NCBI RefSeq assembly: GCF_030867145.1
Contig: NC_134415.1
Location: 18,454,417-18,518,416 of the forward strand
Length of the DNA stretch: 64,000 bases
Direction: 5' to 3'
Source: Opisthocomus hoazin
Lineage: Eukaryota > Chordata > Aves > Opisthocomiformes > Opisthocomidae
Shown one piece after another: positions 59,726 through 64,000 of the stretch. Every line of letters begins with the position of its first letter. Within the stretch, counting starts at the first letter, position 1. The translations under genes and the position numbers were made by a program. The notes below the pieces were generated by a model. That model saw only the letters and a program-made list of their open reading frames with translations. It did no database searches and was not told the origin of the DNA.

Positions 59726-60373
59726 GGACATGAGCCGGCAATGTGCGCTTGCAGCCCTGAAGGCCAGCCATCTCCTGCGCTGCATCAAAAGCAGTGTGAC
59801 CAGCAGGTCGAGGGAGGTGATTATGCCGCTCTACTCCACTCTAGTGAGACCTCACCTGGAGTCCTGCATCCACCTCTGGAGCCCTCAGCACAGGAAGGAC
59901 ATGGAGCTGCTGGAGCGGGTCCAGAGGAGGGCCACAAAACTGATCCGAGGGCTGGAGCACCTCTCCTATGAGGACAGGCTGAGAGAGTTGGGCTTGTTCA
60001 GCCTGGAGAAGAGAAGGCTCCAGGAAGACCTTATTTCAGCCTTTCAGTACCTGAAGGGGGCCTATAGGAAAAATGGAGACAATCTTTTTAGCAAGGCCTG
60101 TTGTGACAGGACAAGGAGGAACGGCTTTAAACTAAGGGAGGGTAGATTTAGGCTGGTTTTAAGGAAGACATTTTTTACAGTGAGGATGGTTAAACACCGG
60201 AATGGGTTGCCCAGAGAAGCAGTGGAGGCCCCATCCCTGGAAACATTCAAGGCCAGTTGGAACAGGCTCTGAGCCACCCGATCTAGTTGAAGATGTCCCA
60301 GCTCATTGCAGGGGGGTTGGACTAGATGGCCTCTAAAGGTTCCTTGCAACCCACAGCATTCAATGATTCTTTA
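59726..60373 (+). mobile_element. CR1 element F, 3' half (separated from its 5' half by the inversion)
   Basis: The element starts abruptly at GGACATGAGCCGGCAATGTG and encodes DMSRQCALAALKASHLLRCI, then [60 protein letters not shown] and on to FKLREGRFRLVLRKTFF, with a stop at 60,270-60,272. It closes with TTGGACTAGATGGCCTCTAA and a decayed terminal ATTCAATGATTCTT. CR1 coding sequence normally has LVDEKLD just before MSRQCALAA; that piece is at 46,941 on the other strand. The RT frame is intact from the breakpoint to its stop. Confidence 0.87.
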
Positions 60374-62709
60374 CGCACAGTGTAGGTATTTACGTAGAAT
60401 GCCCAGAGCAAAGAAATCTTCTTTGTATTTGCTTAAAAGTAATTTTTTCTAATTTACTTCTCTATTTTTCTATTTTTTTTTCTAAACGCCTGTGAAGCTA
60501 AATGTTCAAGCATTAGTTTATTATATACAACATAAAATATATTTTAAAATACATATTTTATCAATAATCATATATCCATATGATTGCCTAGTAATTTCTT
60601 TCATTGAAAATTCCACATCAATCAATAATCACACAGCTGTAACCGAAGTACCAAAATTTCAGTTATATAGTGAATAGTGAAACTTAATGAGGCCCTAATT
60701 GGGTAAAATAATATTTTTATATTGAAAGTAGTATTAGTTGCTTCTATTTGCAGAAGTACCAGCTAGTTAGAATTTAAGTAATTGGTTGTCCACTAATCAG
60801 CCCTACTTCAAGGTACCAGTCATTAGGTGTATTGACTATTAACTATGATAACAGGTACATGTTTCTAATGATTGTTGCAGAAGAGGATGGAAGGAGGAAA
60901 TACTCTAGGAAAAATTGCGTGTTCTGCTTTGGTTTTTAGTCCTCCTTGTTTTGGTCCTACCTGCCTCCTGTCCTCTGTCAGGAAGTGTTGCATTTCTTTT
61001 GAATTTCTGGCAGCTTAGGATCCTACTTCAAAGTTTTAACTGAGGGGAAGTGAAAAAACTGTGATTATATATGACATAGAGCTGATAGTGCGTGAAATAG
61101 TACAAAAGGAATATTATAAACAGTATTAGTAAGAAGCTTTTTATCTTCAGCTCTTCAGAGTATCACTAGGGGGTGCTAGGTACCAGGCCATAATAATGAG
61201 CTGCTTTGTAGGAGCTGTTAAGGTAAAATTCTTTTTGTCTTAAGCAAAGACAGACATTTGTGGGTGGAAACTCATTAAAGAGTTCATCATTTTTCTAATA
61301 CAGGTTAGTTAGCTATAGTTCTTTGTTAAATTTGGATACATCTGAATTTCTGTTTTGTCTCTTGGAACATTGTTCCTGAGATCAAAATAATTTAGGTAGG
61401 ATTTTCATCTTAAAAATAACGACATCCAAGTTAAATATATCCTGTTTTAAAAAGAATGACATTCTGGATTGAGTTGAATTTAATATCTGATATTGAAAGG
61501 TATTTTAGATATTACCAGATCAGGAATGGAAAACATGCAGATTTAATGTGATACGCATGAAATTTGGCATTTAGTCTATGCAGTATCACATATAATCACA
61601 TTTGTAACTGAAGTGCTTTACTATATGAAAATTTAGACTGAGAGTTTAGCTGAGGGCTTTGAATCAGAGAAATCTCTATGCAGTCTGGTATTCAGGTTTC
61701 TATTTACTATCAAGGATTAAAAAAGAAAACCCATAGACTCAGAATCTCCAGATTCCATTTAGGTGGAGGGGATGGGGATGGTGGCTATGATGAACAACAT
61801 GTGCACACTGAAGGTTTTTTTTATATCGTATAGCCTTTCTTTCACGCTCTTCTACCAAATGCAAACGCCTGCTCTGTCTACCCACAGTACTGTTGTGCTT
61901 ACTTTGAGTCTGCAGCCCAAAGTTAATTCCAGGAGCTTGCCCTCTCTATTGAGGGGTGACAGTCAAAATTACTTTTTCTTGATGTTCTGCATTTCAACTC
62001 TGATAAGTCCCTGACAATGTTAACGAATTACCATGTTTTAATGTTTTTATTTCTCTTTTTTTCCAAAATACGGTTGAAGTGGTCGAATTACAGAATACTT
62101 GTAGTACCATGGTTTTATTTTAGTGATAGGAACAACGATTTCATGAAATGTGTGAAAGATTTAGATGTTTCATATGATAACTGAATGAATTAGGCACTCA
62201 TTAATGAAATTAACATTGTGATAATTATTTCATGAGTTTTGTGAAATGTCTGAACAAAATGTTTTATGAAACGATTGTTATCACAATGTAATTGTATAGA
62301 GCATATTTAACAGCTGTATATGAAGGAAAACAAAAGCATTAATCACAGACAGTCACTGGCAGCTAGCAGAAGACTTCCTTTTGTGCCAAAAAATTGCAAC
62401 CTGTACTTTTTGAATCAATGATCCATTTTGATCATCGAAATAGCATATTAAAATATTCATATTATATCTTTAATCTGATTTCTTACCAAATCATCCAAGT
62501 ATTTTATGTTTTTATTAGTTGAGTTTTAAAAATCTAATGAGCATGATCAGCTTTTCTTTTTTTTTTCCAAGAAACCTTTTGGTAAGATGCCATGGCATTT
62601 TAAAGATTGGTTCATATAATTTAGGGAAAAATGTAATTTAGAAGTTGTCAATTGGAATCATAGTTGCTAAGAACAGAAACAAAAATTTTTCTCCAAACTC
62701 TGCTTTAAG
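60374..62709 (+). other. DNAH8 intron upstream of local exon 9
   Basis: AT-rich sequence, outside the inversion, in the orientation of the rest of DNAH8. It contains an imperfect stem-loop at 62,208-62,294. No other gene or repeat family is recognised. Confidence 0.6.
62208..62294. repeat. Imperfect inverted repeat (stem-loop)
   Basis: Arms of about 40 bases: AACATTGTGATAATTATTTC on the left pairs with the complement of GAAACGATTGTTATCACAAT on the right, with a core CATTGTGATAA/TTATCACAATG match. A related arm-like sequence (ACAACGATTTCATGAAATGT) occurs about 75 bases further left. This could be a small palindromic DNA-transposon relic or a hairpin-forming element. Confidence 0.5.
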
Positions 62710-62817
62710 GTATCAATGGCACGTGGAATACCAAACTTGATAAATGCTATACGAATGATTCACAGTGTTTCGAGATATTACAATACTTCTGAGAGAATGA
62801 CATCATTGTTTATAAAG
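62710..62817 (+). CDS. DNAH8: DNAH8 local exon 9 (plus strand)
   Basis: A 108-base exon of 36 codons: [20 protein letters not shown] and [16 protein letters not shown]. This is the conserved dynein tail segment that follows [12 protein letters not shown] in DNAH8. The acceptor is CTGCTTTAAG and the donor GTAAACAT; phase 0 at both ends fits local exon 8, which ends in phase 0 at ...CDL on the opposite strand. It is too short for ordinary frame scans and was found by reading the strand for dynein peptides. The next exon (VTNQ...) was not found before the window ends. Confidence 0.9.
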
Positions 62818-64000
62818 GTAAACATATTAAGTATAATATTAATTAGAAAATTTTCGTCATTTTTCAGAAAAAAACCTCATTTTGTTTAAATCAGTAGTGT
62901 ATTTGTTTAAAAATGCTAATAAATAGTGGATGTCTACACGGGAAAGGAAGTGAAGTCTGTCAATCAGGAGAGGACTGAACTTGGATTAGAGACTTGTCTT
63001 CTGGACGGAACTTTGCTCTTATTCTTCCTTCAGCAAAATTATTTTTTTTCGTATCTTCTTGATTAATCTCCTGATCTCAATTAATCTGCTCAGTTGTTTG
63101 CTAAATCACTGAATGCACAAAGATTCTTTTATTATCAGCCTTGAAGACCTAATTAAGCAGATGGCCATCAGCCTGACTAGACTGTTCCTCCAAAAGGTGT
63201 GAAGGACAGAAGGTTCCTGTTTTCAGAAGCAAGTCATACTTGAAAAGTTAATTGAATTTCACATCATAAACTTTGCCACCTTAAACAGAAAATTAAGACC
63301 AGCTAGGTAATTATACCAATGTCTTGTGCAGAATCCAGATATACACTACAGGAAAAGATGGTTTGTGTAATGATTTTAGAACAAAGAAGTCCTTCACAAC
63401 TAAAATACACACCTCCAGTAAGCATATAGGGGAAATTCATAGCAGACCCTAATTACACCAATTTATTTATTTATTTGTTTATTTGTTTTAGAAGACACCA
63501 GGTTTTAGTGTAAAGTTCTGTTCAAATTCAATTTGAAGTAGCATATTAAGAAATAACTACTTTTTTGAGGCTATATTTATCCATGGCTGGATCTGTTTTC
63601 CATACATCAGATGTTAGGTATAAATTATGCAGTAAAGTTTATATTGCCTGTTATGTAATTCTTTTTTATGTGTTTGTGTATTGACACTTGCTAGTGTCTA
63701 TTATTTAATGGTCTAAGGGATTGAGCATTTCACTACAGAGGCTAATGACAAACTGGTTCATGAAGCTGTGCTAAGAAATAGCAAGAAAAAATTCTATTTT
63801 AGTCCAGTGGTTTAAGGTCCCACTTACTGTTTGCTTTCATTTAAAGATCACCACAGGTGACACAGGAGGTCCTACTGCTTCACCAGTCATTGTGTTACAG
63901 TGTGAGGCTGCCTTTGTTGTGGCTGTTTTCAGTCTTTATTCAGTTAGGGATTCTAAGGACCTGCTTACAGTACTCTCATGTCAGGAGCACTGTTTTGAAT
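62818..64000 (+). other. DNAH8: Start of the next DNAH8 intron
   Basis: AT-rich; a (TTTA)n microsatellite lies at about 63,461-63,490. No exon is recognised. Confidence 0.6.
63461..63490. repeat. Short TTTA/TTTG microsatellite
   Basis: About seven tetranucleotide units of TTTA with two TTTG variants. Confidence 0.8.

Larger units (their letters stand above)
46941..59729. other. Inverted segment (about 12.8 kb) carrying the DNAH8 5' exons
   Basis: The segment between the two halves of CR1 element F is flipped relative to its flanks. Evidence: DNAH8 exons inside it are on the minus strand, while the next DNAH8 exon outside it (62,710) is on the plus strand and in phase. Also, the CR1 half at the left end and the CR1 half at the right end become one continuous element if the segment is flipped. 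Both ends carry GGAC (46,941-46,944, as GTCC on the plus strand; 59,726-59,729). Flipping it puts the first DNAH8 exon near 50.4 kb, head-to-head with GLO1 as in mammals. Confidence 0.8.

Noticed and set aside
47479-62817. A tandem partial duplication of DNAH8 rather than an inversion
   Set aside because: No exon is present twice in the window, and the split CR1 is explained in one step by inversion. A second full DNAH8 beyond the window cannot be excluded from this sequence alone.

Overview
The window looks like a piece of a bird genome. It is AT-rich and intron-rich, with two CpG-island promoters and many CR1 LINEs of the avian type (3' ends made of ATTCTGTG-like octamers). It holds the conserved vertebrate block BTBD9 - GLO1 - DNAH8. 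Four CR1 copies belong to one young subfamily; two of them differ at 5 of 122 bases over the stretch I compared, so CR1 was recently active in this lineage. That would suit a CR1-rich bird group such as woodpeckers and relatives, but the species cannot be read from the sequence.

Layout. (1) 1-32 kb, minus strand: the 5' half of BTBD9. There is a CpG-island promoter at 31.4-32.4 kb with a consensus CRE, a first non-coding exon ending near 31,926, a second 5' exon at 29.8-30.0 kb, and five coding exons (24.8 kb down to 15.3 kb) encoding about 385 residues: BTB, BACK and most of the first discoidin-like domain. The remaining exons lie beyond the left edge. The intron at 1-15.3 kb carries a full-length but dead CR1 (4.74-8.75 kb) with an antisense CR1 nested inside it. 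(2) 32.4-35.1 kb: a young CR1 with an open reverse-transcriptase frame, inserted inside the BTBD9 CpG island. (3) 38.75-45.84 kb, minus strand: all six coding exons of GLO1, intact (183 aa), with a CpG-island promoter at 45.4-46.7 kb. (4) 47.5-56.3 kb, minus strand: eight 5' exons of the axonemal dynein heavy chain gene DNAH8. (5) 62.71-62.82 kb, PLUS strand: the next DNAH8 exon, in the exact phase needed to follow the eighth exon.

Main discovery: DNAH8 is cut by an inversion of about 12.8 kb. The eight 5' exons face left toward GLO1, whereas the following exon faces right. Both breakpoints can be located almost to the base, because one CR1 element has been split in two. Its 5' half lies at 46,941-47,450 on the minus strand and its 3' half at 59,726-60,373 on the plus strand. 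The halves meet at adjacent CR1 positions and share GGAC. A perfect 22-bp palindrome sits 7 bases from the right breakpoint. Independently, the second DNAH8 exon carries an in-frame TGA where Trp is the likely ancestral residue. Flipping 46,941-59,727 back restores a GLO1/DNAH8 head-to-head arrangement like that of mammals, and a continuous reading frame apart from that stop. Either DNAH8 is broken in this genome (fixed or polymorphic) or the assembly is wrong here; reads across the two junctions would decide.

No tRNA, rRNA, CRISPR or prokaryotic features are present.
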